This document shows positions 6,682 to 14,939 of a stretch of DNA of 64,000 nucleotides, in pieces. Each line of letters opens with the position of its first letter. Positions within the stretch are counted from its first letter, which is position 1. The DNA comes from Serratia ureilytica (GTDB lineage Bacteria; Pseudomonadota; Gammaproteobacteria; Enterobacterales; Enterobacteriaceae): positions 62,001 to 126,000 of the forward strand of contig NZ_JABXOF010000006.1 in assembly GCF_013375155.1 (NCBI RefSeq), read 5' to 3'. Position numbers and translations under genes: made by a program. A model generated the notes under the pieces. It ran no database searches and was not told the DNA's origin. It saw only the letters and a program-made list of their open reading frames with translations.

Positions 6682-8403
6682 ATGCAAAATAACCGGGGTA
6701 CATCTGTTTTCAGAAAGTCTTATTTAAATGACTTTATCGTTATCGCCATCGGCGTTTTCTTCATTGCCTTTTTTATTCGCGCGTGGGGCGACATGCACGG
6801 CGACTTCAATGAACAAAACGTCTCTGCCATTAGTCTCGATGCCTGGAACCTGCTTTATTATTCGCTCAGAACCAGCATGCGTTTTCTCCTCGGCATGGCC
6901 TGGTCGCTGCTGTTTTCTGTGGTGTTCGCCGTGCTGGCCGCGCGCTATGCGCCGCTGCGCCGGGTGATCCTGCCCTTCGTCAACTTTATGGAGTCGGTGC
7001 CGCTGGTGGGGTTCCTGACCTTCACGACCGTGTACTTTCTCAACCTCTACCCACACAGCGTGATGGGGCTGGAGTGCACCGCCATCTTCGCGGTGTTTAC
7101 CGGCCAGGCCTGGAACATGATGCTGACGCTGTATCAGACGCTGCGCATCGTGCCCAAGGAGCTGGACGAAGCCGCCCGCAGCTTCAATTACAACCCGTGG
7201 CAACGTTTCTGGCGGCTGGAATTCATCTATTCGGTGCCGGGCCTGCTGTGGAACGCCATGGTGTCGCAATCCGCCGCCTGGTTCGCCCTGGTGGCCTCCG
7301 AAGCCATTCCGGTCGGCGATCGCTCGGTCGAACTGCCCGGCGTCGGCTCCTATATCGCCGAAGCGCTGGCGCAGCAGAACGTGCCGGCGATCCTGTATGC
7401 GATCGTCGCGCTGGCCGCCAACATCGTGCTGCTCGATCAGCTGGTTTTCCGCCCGCTGGTGCGTTACACCGCCCGCTTCAAATACGAAGACGTCACCGCC
7501 AATCGGGCGCTCGGCAATCCGTGGTTCTACAACAGTCTGGCCTTTTCGCACGTCGGCGCGGCGCTCGGCCGCACGCTGCGCGCGCTGGCTGATCTGTGGC
7601 TGTTCAAGCTGCCGCGGCTGTGGTACGCCCTCGGCCTGCACCGCCTGTTTCGCCTCGCCGCCAAAGGCAATTGGCTGTGGCGCAGCCTGTGGTATCTCGG
7701 CGTGGTGCTGGCCTGCGTCTGGTTCGGTTACCGGCTGTGGGAATACTTCCCCAAACAGTACTTCGCCATGCTGCCGGAGTGGATGCTGCTCACCACCGCG
7801 CGCGTGGCCGCGGCCATGCTGCTCAGCGTGGCGATCTTCACGCCGCTGGGGGTGTGGATCGGCCTGAATCCGCGCCTGGTGAAGATCTTCCAGCCGATCA
7901 TCCAGATCCTGGCGGCCATTCCGCCCAACATTTTCTACCCGCTGATCGCCGCCTTCATCGCCATTTATCATCAGGATCTCGGTTGGTGGGCCATTCCGAT
8001 GATCATGCTGGGCACCCAGTGGTACGTGTTGTTCAACGTGATCGCCGGCGTTTCCGCCATTCCGACGCAGATCACCGAGGTCAGCGAAACCTTCGGGCTG
8101 CGCCGTTTCCGCTGGTGGCGCTACTACATGCTGCCGGCGATCTTCCCCTACATCGTGACCGGCATCATCTCCGCCGCCGGCGGCGCCTGGAACAGCGCCA
8201 TCGCCGCCGAAGTGATCCAATGGGGCAGCACCACCCTCAGCGCCACCGGGCTGGGCGCGTTCATTTCCGTCGTCACCGACGCCGGCAAGAACCCGGAGTC
8301 CGCACTGGGCTGCGCCGCGATGTGCGCGCTGGTGGCGCTGTGCATCATCTTCGTCTGGCAACCGCTGTATCGCATTGCGGAAACCAAATTCAAATATGAC
8401 TGA
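6682..8403 (+). CDS. ABC transporter permease, double (two fused BPD domains), nitrate/sulfonate/taurine type
   Basis: This 573-residue inner-membrane protein contains two binding-protein-dependent permease domains in tandem. Each has several hydrophobic segments and an EAA-type loop for ATPase contact: ELDEAARSFNYNPWQRFWRLEF in the first half, and ITEVSETFGLRRFRWWRY in the second. A hydrophilic linker near residues 260-340 separates them. The second half is the typical SsuC/TauC/CmpB-like domain. ATG 6682 has AAGG nine bases upstream; ATG 6658 is a weaker alternative that adds eight residues. It is followed 15 bases later by an ATPase gene. No substrate-binding protein is encoded nearby, which is unusual for this importer class. 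Confidence 0.8.
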   Translation: MQNNRGTSVFRKSYLNDFIVIAIGVFFIAFFIRAWGDMHGDFNEQNVSAISLDAWNLLYYSLRTSMRFLLGMAWSLLFSVVFAVLAARYAPLRRVILPFVNFMESVPLVGFLTFTTVYFLNLYPHSVMGLECTAIFAVFTGQAWNMMLTLYQTLRIVPKELDEAARSFNYNPWQRFWRLEFIYSVPGLLWNAMVSQSAAWFALVASEAIPVGDRSVELPGVGSYIAEALAQQNVPAILYAIVALAANIVLLDQLVFRPLVRYTARFKYEDVTANRALGNPWFYNSLAFSHVGAALGRTLRALADLWLFKLPRLWYALGLHRLFRLAAKGNWLWRSLWYLGVVLACVWFGYRLWEYFPKQYFAMLPEWMLLTTARVAAAMLLSVAIFTPLGVWIGLNPRLVKIFQPIIQILAAIPPNIFYPLIAAFIAIYHQDLGWWAIPMIMLGTQWYVLFNVIAGVSAIPTQITEVSETFGLRRFRWWRYYMLPAIFPYIVTGIISAAGGAWNSAIAAEVIQWGSTTLSATGLGAFISVVTDAGKNPESALGCAAMCALVALCIIFVWQPLYRIAETKFKYD

Positions 8404-8418
8404 TCAAGGGGGAACAAC

Positions 8419-9210
8419 ATGCTGACTCAAGACGTGATTATCAGCGCCCGTCGGTTGAACAAGACGTTTATCGGCGAAAACAAGCGCCCCACCCCCGTGC
8501 TGCGCGACGTGTCGCTGACCGTGCACGCCGGCGAGTTCGTCACCATTCTGGGGCAATCCGGTTCGGGCAAGTCCACGCTACTGCGCATGCTGGCCGGGCT
8601 GATCCCGCCGGACAGCGGCACGCTCACCCTGGCGGGCAAACCGGTCTGCGGCCCGAGCGCCAACGCCGGCATGGTGTTTCAATCCTACGCGCTCTACCCC
8701 TGGCTGACGGTGTACGACAACATCGCCTTCGGCCTGCTGGCGCAAAAGCTGCCGCCGCAGACGATCGCCGAACGGCTGGAGGCGCTGCTGCGCCTGGTGG
8801 GGCTGAGCGGCTATGAGCACGCCTGGCCGCGCGAGCTGTCGGGCGGCATGCGCCAACGGGTGGGCTTCGCCCGGGCGTTGGCGGTAGAGCCCGATGTCTT
8901 GCTGCTGGACGAGCCCTTCTCCGCCCTCGATATCTTTACCGCGCAAAAACTGCGCAGCGATCTGCTGGCGCTGTGGGGAGACAACCGGCTGCGCACGCGC
9001 GCCATGGTGATGGTGACGCACGACGTCGAAGAGGCGGTGCTGATGTCCGATCGGGTGCTGATCCTGGACGCGACCAGCAAACGGATCGATGACGAATTCA
9101 GCATCAATATTCCCCGCGCGGCGCGCAACCGGGACAGCCTGCGGCACCTCACCGATCGGATCCGCAGCTGCCTGTACAGAAAAATCGCGCGGGCGCAACC
9201 GGCCGGATAA
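8419..9210 (+). CDS. ABC transporter ATPase 1, nitrate/sulfonate/taurine type
   Basis: This 263-residue cytoplasmic ATPase shows all ABC motifs: Walker A GQSGSGKST (about residues 44-52), the Q-loop in VFQSYALYPW, signature LSGGMRQRVGFARAL, Walker B VLLLDEPFSALD and the switch histidine in VMVTHDVEEA. The sequence is closest in style to SsuB/TauB/NrtD-type subunits. It is the partner of the double permease 15 bases upstream, and a porin gene follows 31 bases later. A second, similar ATPase is encoded at 10910, so the transporter may use a heterodimer. Confidence 0.85.
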   Translation: MLTQDVIISARRLNKTFIGENKRPTPVLRDVSLTVHAGEFVTILGQSGSGKSTLLRMLAGLIPPDSGTLTLAGKPVCGPSANAGMVFQSYALYPWLTVYDNIAFGLLAQKLPPQTIAERLEALLRLVGLSGYEHAWPRELSGGMRQRVGFARALAVEPDVLLLDEPFSALDIFTAQKLRSDLLALWGDNRLRTRAMVMVTHDVEEAVLMSDRVLILDATSKRIDDEFSINIPRAARNRDSLRHLTDRIRSCLYRKIARAQPAG

Positions 9211-9241
9211 GGCCGCATTTTCGTTAACTCAGGGTAGTGAA

Positions 9242-10324
9242 ATGAAACATAAAAGCTTACTGATGGCGTTGGTCATCCTGATGCCGGCGGCCGCCGCCGG
9301 GGCAGAAATCGTCAACAAAGACGGCAATAAACTGGATCTCTACGGCCAACTGAACGGGGTGCATTACTTCAGCAGCGATGCCGACAATAACGGCGATCGC
9401 TCCTACACCCGTTTCGGTTTCAAAGGCGAGACGCAGATCGCCGACGGGCTGACAGGGTATGGCCAATGGGAATATCAGGCGGGGCTCGATCAGCCGGAAA
9501 GCGCCGGGCCGGGCAATAGCTATACCCGGCTGGGCTTCGCCGGGCTGACGTTCGGCCGCTGGGGCAGCCTGGACTACGGCCGCAACTACGGCCTGCTGTA
9601 TGACGTGGCCGGCTGGACGGACGTGCTGCCCGAATTCGGCAACGACAGCTACGAAGCGGCCGACAACTTCATGACCGGCCGCGCCAACGGCCTGCTGACC
9701 TACCACAACCGCAGCCTGGGCGGGCTGTTGGACGGTCTGGATCTCGGCCTGCAATATCAGGGGAAGAATCGGGGGGACGACGCTCTGCGGGCGAAGGATA
9801 TTCAAACGCAAAACGGCGATGGCTACGCCTTTTCCGCCACCTACGACACCGGCGCGGGGCTAAACTTTGGCGCCGCCTACGCCAACTCTGCGCGCACCCT
9901 GGCGCAGCAGCGCTTCGGCCTGGCTGACGGCGATCGCGCCCGGGCCTGGACGCTGGGGCTGAAATACGATCTGGACAACCTCTACCTGGCGGCCAGCTAT
10001 GCGCGCACCGAAAACATGACCTATGTCGACGGCGATCGCTACGCCGGCTTCGCCCCCCGCGCAGACGCCGTCGAGGCGGTCGCGCAGTATCACTTCGATT
10101 CCGGCGTCACGCCCTCGGTGGCCTACCTGCAAACGCGCGGCCGTAACCTGCCCGGCATCGGCGACGCCGATCTGGTCAAATACCTGGATCTGGCGCTGAA
10201 CTACAGCTTCAACGCCAATATGTCGACCTACGTGGAGTACAAGCTCAACCTGCTGCAACGGCAGAACGCCGTCGGCGCCGGCGCCGACGACATTGTCGAA
10301 ACCGGCATCATGTATCAGTTCTGA
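9242..10324 (+). CDS. Outer-membrane porin, OmpC/OmpF/PhoE family
   Basis: This 360-residue protein has a 20-21 residue signal peptide (MKHKSLLMALVILMPAAAAG), then AEIVNKDGNKLDLYGQLNG, the classic first strand of trimeric enterobacterial porins. It ends in MYQF, with the terminal phenylalanine needed for outer-membrane assembly. Alternating amphipathic strands and acidic loops fill the body. ATG 9242 has an AGGG site upstream; the open frame that begins at 9089 overlaps the ATPase gene and is not used. Encoded inside an ABC operon, it probably lets the transporter's substrate across the outer membrane (inference). Confidence 0.88.
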   Translation: MKHKSLLMALVILMPAAAAGAEIVNKDGNKLDLYGQLNGVHYFSSDADNNGDRSYTRFGFKGETQIADGLTGYGQWEYQAGLDQPESAGPGNSYTRLGFAGLTFGRWGSLDYGRNYGLLYDVAGWTDVLPEFGNDSYEAADNFMTGRANGLLTYHNRSLGGLLDGLDLGLQYQGKNRGDDALRAKDIQTQNGDGYAFSATYDTGAGLNFGAAYANSARTLAQQRFGLADGDRARAWTLGLKYDLDNLYLAASYARTENMTYVDGDRYAGFAPRADAVEAVAQYHFDSGVTPSVAYLQTRGRNLPGIGDADLVKYLDLALNYSFNANMSTYVEYKLNLLQRQNAVGAGADDIVETGIMYQF

Positions 10325-10330
10325 CCCGAT

Positions 10331-10365
10331 ACCGGCCGCAGCACCCGCTGCGGCCGGTTCATTAT
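10331..10365 (+). terminator. Terminator after the porin gene
   Basis: ACCGGCCGCAGC (10331-10342) and GCTGCGGCCGGT (10347-10358) form a perfect 12-pair stem with a four-base loop. The following T-run is weak (TTCATTATTTGT), so termination may be partial. Confidence 0.6.
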
Positions 10366-10597
10366 TTGTCTTGCGCCCGCCCTGTTATTCTCTCGTTTAA
10401 TTCAGGTTTATATTTCCATAAAATAGCGCCTATATTCACTCTCATGATTTTCGTTGACGCCCCGTTTAATAAATAAAGAAAAACTTTCCCGCATTCATAT
10501 TAAATTACATTTTGCCGCGATAATTCCGCCTAACCACATTGAATCACAGGCAATATCACGCGTATTATGGCCACACGAAAAATAACGGGGAAATGAT
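10366..10597 (+). promoter_or_regulatory. AT-rich region upstream of leader ORF B
   Basis: About 230 AT-rich bases separate the porin terminator from leader ORF B and should hold the promoter of the second ATPase. I see no confident -35/-10 pair and no gene. Confidence 0.3.
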
Positions 10598-10660
10598 ATG
10601 GACGGCGACAGTTGGTTGTTTATTTTATTGTTGGAATCGCTGAGGTCACAGGAGCAATAG
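10598..10660 (+). CDS. Leader ORF B, 20 residues, upstream of the second ABC ATPase
   Basis: This tiny ORF reads MDGDSWLFILLLESLRSQEQ and starts at ATG 10598 after a GGGG stretch seven bases upstream. Its middle (WLFILLLE) is hydrophobic enough to touch a membrane. Like leader ORF A at 6425, it begins with an acidic M-x-D/G motif, ends in glutamine and is followed within 12-14 bases by the conserved hairpin. The pairing of two similar ORF-hairpin units in one gene cluster argues for a shared regulatory role. Translation is inferred, not shown. Confidence 0.5.
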   Translation: MDGDSWLFILLLESLRSQEQ

Positions 10661-10661
10661 T

Positions 10662-10705
10662 CATCCCATTGCATCCTGAAAGTGTCAGGATATGCGTCAG
10701 TTACC
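10662..10705 (+). promoter_or_regulatory. Leader hairpin B (homologous to hairpin A)
   Basis: GCAT (10671-10674) plus CCTGA (10675-10679) pair with TCAGG (10685-10689) plus ATGC (10692-10695) around the loop AAGTG, leaving a two-base bulge. Flanking blocks CATCC, TTGCAT, CTGAAAG, ATGCG and CCCTTC match copy A in order. The second ATPase gene starts about 215 bases downstream, so the untranslated leader is long. Confidence 0.5.
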
Positions 10706-10909
10706 ACATCCCTTCGCTTTACCCCTTCAGCGCATGGCCTACGCGCACGCCGCTCCGGCGCGCCTGACAGGCTAATCCTTCCAGCATACGCTTATTAACA
10801 GTCCGATAACGCTCAGGCTTATTTGCGCTCGCATTTATTTTACCCCTGCGCGGCGATAACTATCGGCCATTTTTCCATGCTCATATTTTTAATTGAGTGG
10901 AGAAACATC

Positions 10910-11689
10910 ATGATGGTAAAAAAAACCACGCTGCTGACGGTTAATAACGTCAGCAAAAGCGTTCAGCCTACCGGTAAAGAAAAACGCCTGGTGCTGAATG
11001 AAATCAACCTGCGCCTCTACGACAACGAGGTCGTCAGCATTTTGGGGCAGTCCGGCTCGGGCAAGTCCACCCTGCTGCGCATACTTTCCGGCCTGATCGC
11101 GCCGGATCTGGGCACCGTGATGCTGGGGGATAAAAAAGTCTCGGGGCCGAATCCGCAGATCAACATGGTGTTCCAGACCTTCGCCATTTTCCCGTGGCTG
11201 AACGTCTACCAAAATATCGCCTTCGGGCTGCAGGCGCAGGATCTGCCGCCGCAGGTGGTCGAAACCCAGACGCTGAAAATGCTCGATCTGGTCGGGCTCG
11301 CGCCCTACCGCGACGCCTACCCGCGCGAGCTTTCCGGCGGCATGCGCCAACGGGTCGGCTTTGCGCGCGCGCTGGCGGTAGAACCGATGCTGCTGTTGCT
11401 GGATGAGCCGTTTTCCGCGCTGGACGTCTATACCGGCGAACACCTGCGCAGCGATCTGCTGCGCATCTGGAGCACGCGCCAGATCAAAACCCGCTCCATC
11501 GTGCTGGTGACCCACAGCGTAGAGGAAGCGGTGATGATGTCTGATCGCATCCTCCTGCTGGGCGCCGGCACCCTCGACGGCTGCTATCACATCGCGCAGC
11601 GCCGCGAGACGCGCACCCGCGAGGGGATGCAGCCGCTGACGGACAAAATCAGCGAGACGCTCAGCCGGCAGATCGCCGCCGCGCACTGA
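10910..11689 (+). CDS. ABC transporter ATPase 2, nitrate/sulfonate/taurine type
   Basis: This 259-residue ATPase has Walker A GQSGSGKST, Q-loop VFQTFAIFPW, signature LSGGMRQRVGFARALAVEP, Walker B LLLLDEPFSALD and switch VLVTHSVEEA. It is clearly paralogous to ATPase 1 of the same cluster. ATG 10910 has GGAG seven bases upstream; the longer frame from 10823 runs through the leader and lacks a good site. Its C-terminus (LTDKISETLSRQIAAA) matches the same region of ATPase 1 (LTDRIRSCLYRKIA). It may pair with ATPase 1 under the double permease, or serve another permease elsewhere. Confidence 0.83.
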   Translation: MMVKKTTLLTVNNVSKSVQPTGKEKRLVLNEINLRLYDNEVVSILGQSGSGKSTLLRILSGLIAPDLGTVMLGDKKVSGPNPQINMVFQTFAIFPWLNVYQNIAFGLQAQDLPPQVVETQTLKMLDLVGLAPYRDAYPRELSGGMRQRVGFARALAVEPMLLLLDEPFSALDVYTGEHLRSDLLRIWSTRQIKTRSIVLVTHSVEEAVMMSDRILLLGAGTLDGCYHIAQRRETRTREGMQPLTDKISETLSRQIAAAH

Positions 11690-11800
11690 GCGCCGCCCTG
11701 GCCTGGCGGGACGGATCCCGCCAACTTAACTACCTGTTTATCAAGAGTCACCCCGCCACGGGTGGCTCATGATAAGCGGATAATACATCGAGTTATTATC

Positions 11801-12493
11801 ATGCATTTCATTCATACACTGCTGACGCTGCTGACCGCGTCCGTCCTGGGCGCCGCCATCGGCTATGAAAGACAATTCCGCCAGCGCACCGCCGGGCTGC
11901 GTACCAATACGCTGGTGGCCACCAGCGCGGCGATCTTCGTCCACCTGGCCATGACCATCGACGGCAGCGGCGGCGCGGTGCGCGTCATCTCCTACGTGGT
12001 CTCCGGCGTCGGCTTTCTCGGTGCCGGGGCCATCATGAAAGAAGGGATGAACATCCGCGGCCTGAACACCGCCGCCACGCTCTGGGGCTCCGCGGCGGTC
12101 GGCGCCTGCGCCGGCTGCGGCCTGTACGGCGATGCGCTGGCCGCCACGCTGTTCGTGCTCGCCGCCAACACCCTGCTGCGCCCGCTGGTCAATATGGTCA
12201 ACAAACAGCCCTTCAATGACGTTAACGGCGAATCCACCTACCAGATTTGCGTCATTGCCTTCGAGCATGAACAGCGTGAAGCGCTGGCCAAATTCAAACA
12301 GGTGCTGCAAGGAGAAAACTGCTTTATCTCGCATCTGGATATCGAACCCTTTGGCGACGACGACGTGGAGATCACCGCCACGCTGATGCCGGCCTCCGTC
12401 ACCACGCCGGTGCTCGACCAGACCATCAATAAACTGCTGAACGACAGCATGATGAAACAGGCCTATTACAGCCGCATCGCCGGCTCCGGCTAA
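11801..12493 (+). CDS. mgtC: MgtC/SapB-family inner-membrane protein
   Basis: This 230-residue protein carries the MgtC membrane domain (about 1-145). GAAIGYERQFRQRTAGLRTNTLVA, VSGVGFLGAGAIMKEGMNIRGLNTAATLW and the following helices align closely with Salmonella MgtC, and a soluble ACT-like C-terminal domain follows. MgtC is known to inhibit the F1Fo ATP synthase and to support growth at low magnesium. The start is set at ATG 11801 by the MgtC N-terminus; a GTG at 11762 would add 13 residues. It follows ATPase 2 after a hairpin (GGCGGGA/TCCCGCC near 11706-11723) and precedes a LysR gene. Direct control by magnesium is not visible here. Confidence 0.8.
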   Translation: MHFIHTLLTLLTASVLGAAIGYERQFRQRTAGLRTNTLVATSAAIFVHLAMTIDGSGGAVRVISYVVSGVGFLGAGAIMKEGMNIRGLNTAATLWGSAAVGACAGCGLYGDALAATLFVLAANTLLRPLVNMVNKQPFNDVNGESTYQICVIAFEHEQREALAKFKQVLQGENCFISHLDIEPFGDDDVEITATLMPASVTTPVLDQTINKLLNDSMMKQAYYSRIAGSG

Positions 12494-12520
12494 TGCCGTT
12501 CACTTCCAGGGAGATCCACC

Positions 12521-13405
12521 ATGAAAACCATGCCAAAACTGGCTCATCTGACGATGTTCAAAGACATCGTTCACTGCGGAAGTTTGCACGATGCCGCGAA
12601 AAAACTGGCCGTCTCGCAACCGACGCTAAGCCGGGTGCTCAAAGAGCTGGAAATGTCCATCGGCGCGCGGTTGCTGGAGCGCAGCAACCGCGGCGTGCGC
12701 CTGACGGCGGTCGGCGAGCTGTTTTACCGGCGGATAGACGCCGCCACCAATCAGTTGCTCAGCGCGTTTGACGAGCTGCGCGGCATGAGCGCCGGCGGCG
12801 AGAAGCGCCTGCGGGTGGGAATGAGCGTCGATCCGCTGCTGTGCTACCTGCCCCAGGTGCTCGAAGGCTTCAACCGCCGCTACCCGCATACCCGGGTGAC
12901 GGTGGTGGAAGACGGCCCGGAAGGCCTGCTCGCCCGGCTGAGAAACTGCGAGCTGGATTTGGCGGTCAGCAGCCTGAACGGCGCGGCGGGCGGCGCCGAT
13001 CTGGCCATGCAGGCGCTGAAGAGCGAGCGCTTCTCGCTCTATCAAGGGGGCGACCTGACCGCCGCCGGGCAGCCGCCGGCCGAAGCCAAATGGGTGGTGC
13101 CGCGCTCCTGCTCGGTGGGGCACGCCGCCATCCGCGAGATCGCCGAGCGTTACACGCCGCACGGCCAGATCGTCGAGACCGACTCCTTTCTGGCGACCTG
13201 GTGCCTGGTCAGGCAGCAGGGCTATATCGCGCTGCTGAGCGATCGGGTCGTCGCGCACTACGCCCCGCAGCTGCACCTGCAGAAAATCCCGACGCAGGGG
13301 ATCGACATCAGCGCGCGCTTTTATGTCTTTACCCGCCATGAGCCGGCCACGCCGCCGCTCAGCGCCGCCTTTATCCACCTGCTGCAAACCCTGCAAACGG
13401 GTTAA
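12521..13405 (+). CDS. LysR-type transcriptional regulator
   Basis: This 294-residue protein has an N-terminal HTH (CGSLHDAAKKLAVSQPTLSRVL, about residues 19-40) and a LysR effector-binding domain. ATG 12521 has GGGAG eight bases upstream. It lies 27 bases after mgtC, probably in the same transcript, and is convergent with sfnG with only three bases between. It may regulate the ABC cluster, sfnG or both; the sequence does not decide. Confidence 0.82.
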   Translation: MKTMPKLAHLTMFKDIVHCGSLHDAAKKLAVSQPTLSRVLKELEMSIGARLLERSNRGVRLTAVGELFYRRIDAATNQLLSAFDELRGMSAGGEKRLRVGMSVDPLLCYLPQVLEGFNRRYPHTRVTVVEDGPEGLLARLRNCELDLAVSSLNGAAGGADLAMQALKSERFSLYQGGDLTAAGQPPAEAKWVVPRSCSVGHAAIREIAERYTPHGQIVETDSFLATWCLVRQQGYIALLSDRVVAHYAPQLHLQKIPTQGIDISARFYVFTRHEPATPPLSAAFIHLLQTLQTG

Positions 13406-13408
13406 CGC

Positions 13409-14503
13409 TCAGGCCGCCGCCCGCTGGCGCTCCAGTTCGCGCACCAGCGGGATCACTTCGCGGCCGAAGTACTCCACCTCTTCCTGGAAGTGCAGAAACG
13501 CCAGCAACAGCAGATCCACCCCGGCGTCTTTCAACGCGATGATGCGCTCGGCGATCTGCTGCGGCGTGCCGATCAGGTTGGTTTTAAAGCCGTCGTTATA
13601 CTGCACCAAGTCTTCGAAGGTGGACTTGGCCCAGTTGCCCTCGCCCTCGGGCGAGGCCGCCCCGGCGTTCTTCACCTCGTGCCCGAAGCCCTGCACCGCC
13701 TCCGGGTTGGCGTGATCGATGATCTCCTGCAGCACCGCCTGCGCCGCCTGTTCGCTCTCGCGGGCGATGACAAAACCGTTCACCCCCACCTTCACCCGAT
13801 GGTGATTGGCCTGCGCCTTGCTCTGGATGTCCTCCACCTGCCGGCGAATGCCCTCCACGCTGTTGCCGTTGGTGAAATACCAGTCCGAGACCCGCGCCGC
13901 CATGTCGCGCGCCGCGCGTGAGCTGCCGCCCTGGAAAATTTCCGGCAACGGCGCCAGCGGCTTCGGCTTCAGCGAGTAGTCGCGGAAACGGTAGAAATCG
14001 CCGGCGAAGGTGAAGCTGGGCTCAGTCCAGATGCCGCGCAGGCAGCGGATAAACTCTTCCGAGCGCAGGTAGCGCTCCTCATGATCCAGCCACGGCTCGC
14101 CGATGGCCTTGAACTCGCCTCGGAACCAGCCGCTGACAATGTTCACCGCGATGCGCGCGTTGGAAAGATGGCTGATGGTGGCGATCTGTTTGGCCGCCAA
14201 CGTGGGGTTCCACGGCCCCGGCAGCAGCGCGGCGATCACTTTCAGCTTTTCGGTGGCGTCCAGCAGGGCCTGTGAGAACGACACCGACTCGTGCTGGTTC
14301 TCCGCGCCGTAACCGGCGGTGAAGCGGATCTGGGTAAGCGCGTAGTCGAAACCGGCGCGCTCGGCGATCTGCGCCAGCTTGCGGTTATAACCGATGTCCC
14401 AACCGGTGCGCTGCGGGATATTGCTGATCACCAGGCCGCCGGAAACGTTCGGCACCCAGTAGGCGAACTGAATCGGCTGCTGCGAGTGGTTTGCTGCTGA
14501 CAT
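13409..14503 (-). CDS. sfnG: FMNH2-dependent dimethyl sulfone monooxygenase
   Basis: This 364-residue protein is a bacterial-luciferase-like flavin monooxygenase. The stretches IQFAYWVPNVSGGLVISNI, QIAERAGFDYALTQIRF and AGYGAENQHESVSFSQALL match SfnG, which oxidises dimethyl sulfone to methanesulfinate when sulfate is scarce; the length is right for that family. ATG 14503 follows an AGGGAGAGA site, so the upstream frame to 14554 is not used. Its 5' region contains the inverted arms ATAACCA (14547-14553) and TGGTTAT (14586-14592), a possible regulator site. No reductase gene is adjacent. Confidence 0.82.
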   Translation of the reverse strand: MSAANHSQQPIQFAYWVPNVSGGLVISNIPQRTGWDIGYNRKLAQIAERAGFDYALTQIRFTAGYGAENQHESVSFSQALLDATEKLKVIAALLPGPWNPTLAAKQIATISHLSNARIAVNIVSGWFRGEFKAIGEPWLDHEERYLRSEEFIRCLRGIWTEPSFTFAGDFYRFRDYSLKPKPLAPLPEIFQGGSSRAARDMAARVSDWYFTNGNSVEGIRRQVEDIQSKAQANHHRVKVGVNGFVIARESEQAAQAVLQEIIDHANPEAVQGFGHEVKNAGAASPEGEGNWAKSTFEDLVQYNDGFKTNLIGTPQQIAERIIALKDAGVDLLLLAFLHFQEEVEYFGREVIPLVRELERQRAAA

Positions 14504-14728
14504 GCTTCTCTCCCTCTGACCGTCGGCGCCGTTATGCGGCGCGCATATAACCATTATTGATTTCCAAATATTGAAAACCTTGTTTTGGTTATAAAACCGA
14601 TAGCAGGATGCGTGCCAATCGCCACGTTAAGGCATCTGGCTGAAAAACCGGGCGTTTAAAGCCGACGGGTGCGGGCGGGTGCTGCATTGGCAACAGCGGC
14701 TGACGGGCGGCTGTTGGTTATGCAACAA

Positions 14729-14778
14729 ACCGCTCACCCCGCCAATCCAACCGTTCACCCGGCGGATCTGACCGCTGA
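14729..14778 (+). promoter_or_regulatory. Three tandem BtsR-type boxes upstream of btsT
   Basis: ACCGCTCA (14729-14736), ACCGTTCA (14750-14757) and ACCGCTGA (14771-14778) are separated by exactly 13 bases each. From memory, the E. coli response regulator BtsR (YehT) binds two ACC(G/A)CT(C/T)A units spaced by N13 upstream of btsT (yjiY). Two of the three units here match with at most one change, and the third adds another helical phase. The start codon of btsT lies 162 bases downstream. Confidence 0.75.
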
Positions 14779-14939
14779 CCGAAATACGCCTGTCTTCCCC
14801 CCTAACCCCCGGCGATGATGAGCTGTTCCTAAACCCGCCTTACCTCGGGAAAGACGCTACGGCTCACCGCGCCACTCTGACATCTCTTACAAGCGGATGA
14901 GTTCATTCATATTTTGCAGACTGGAATTAAGGATACCTC

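Noticed and set aside
6724-8361. 545-codon open frame antisense to the ABC permease
   Set aside because: Gln/His/Arg-rich composition typical of shadow frames; the plus strand encodes a clear permease.
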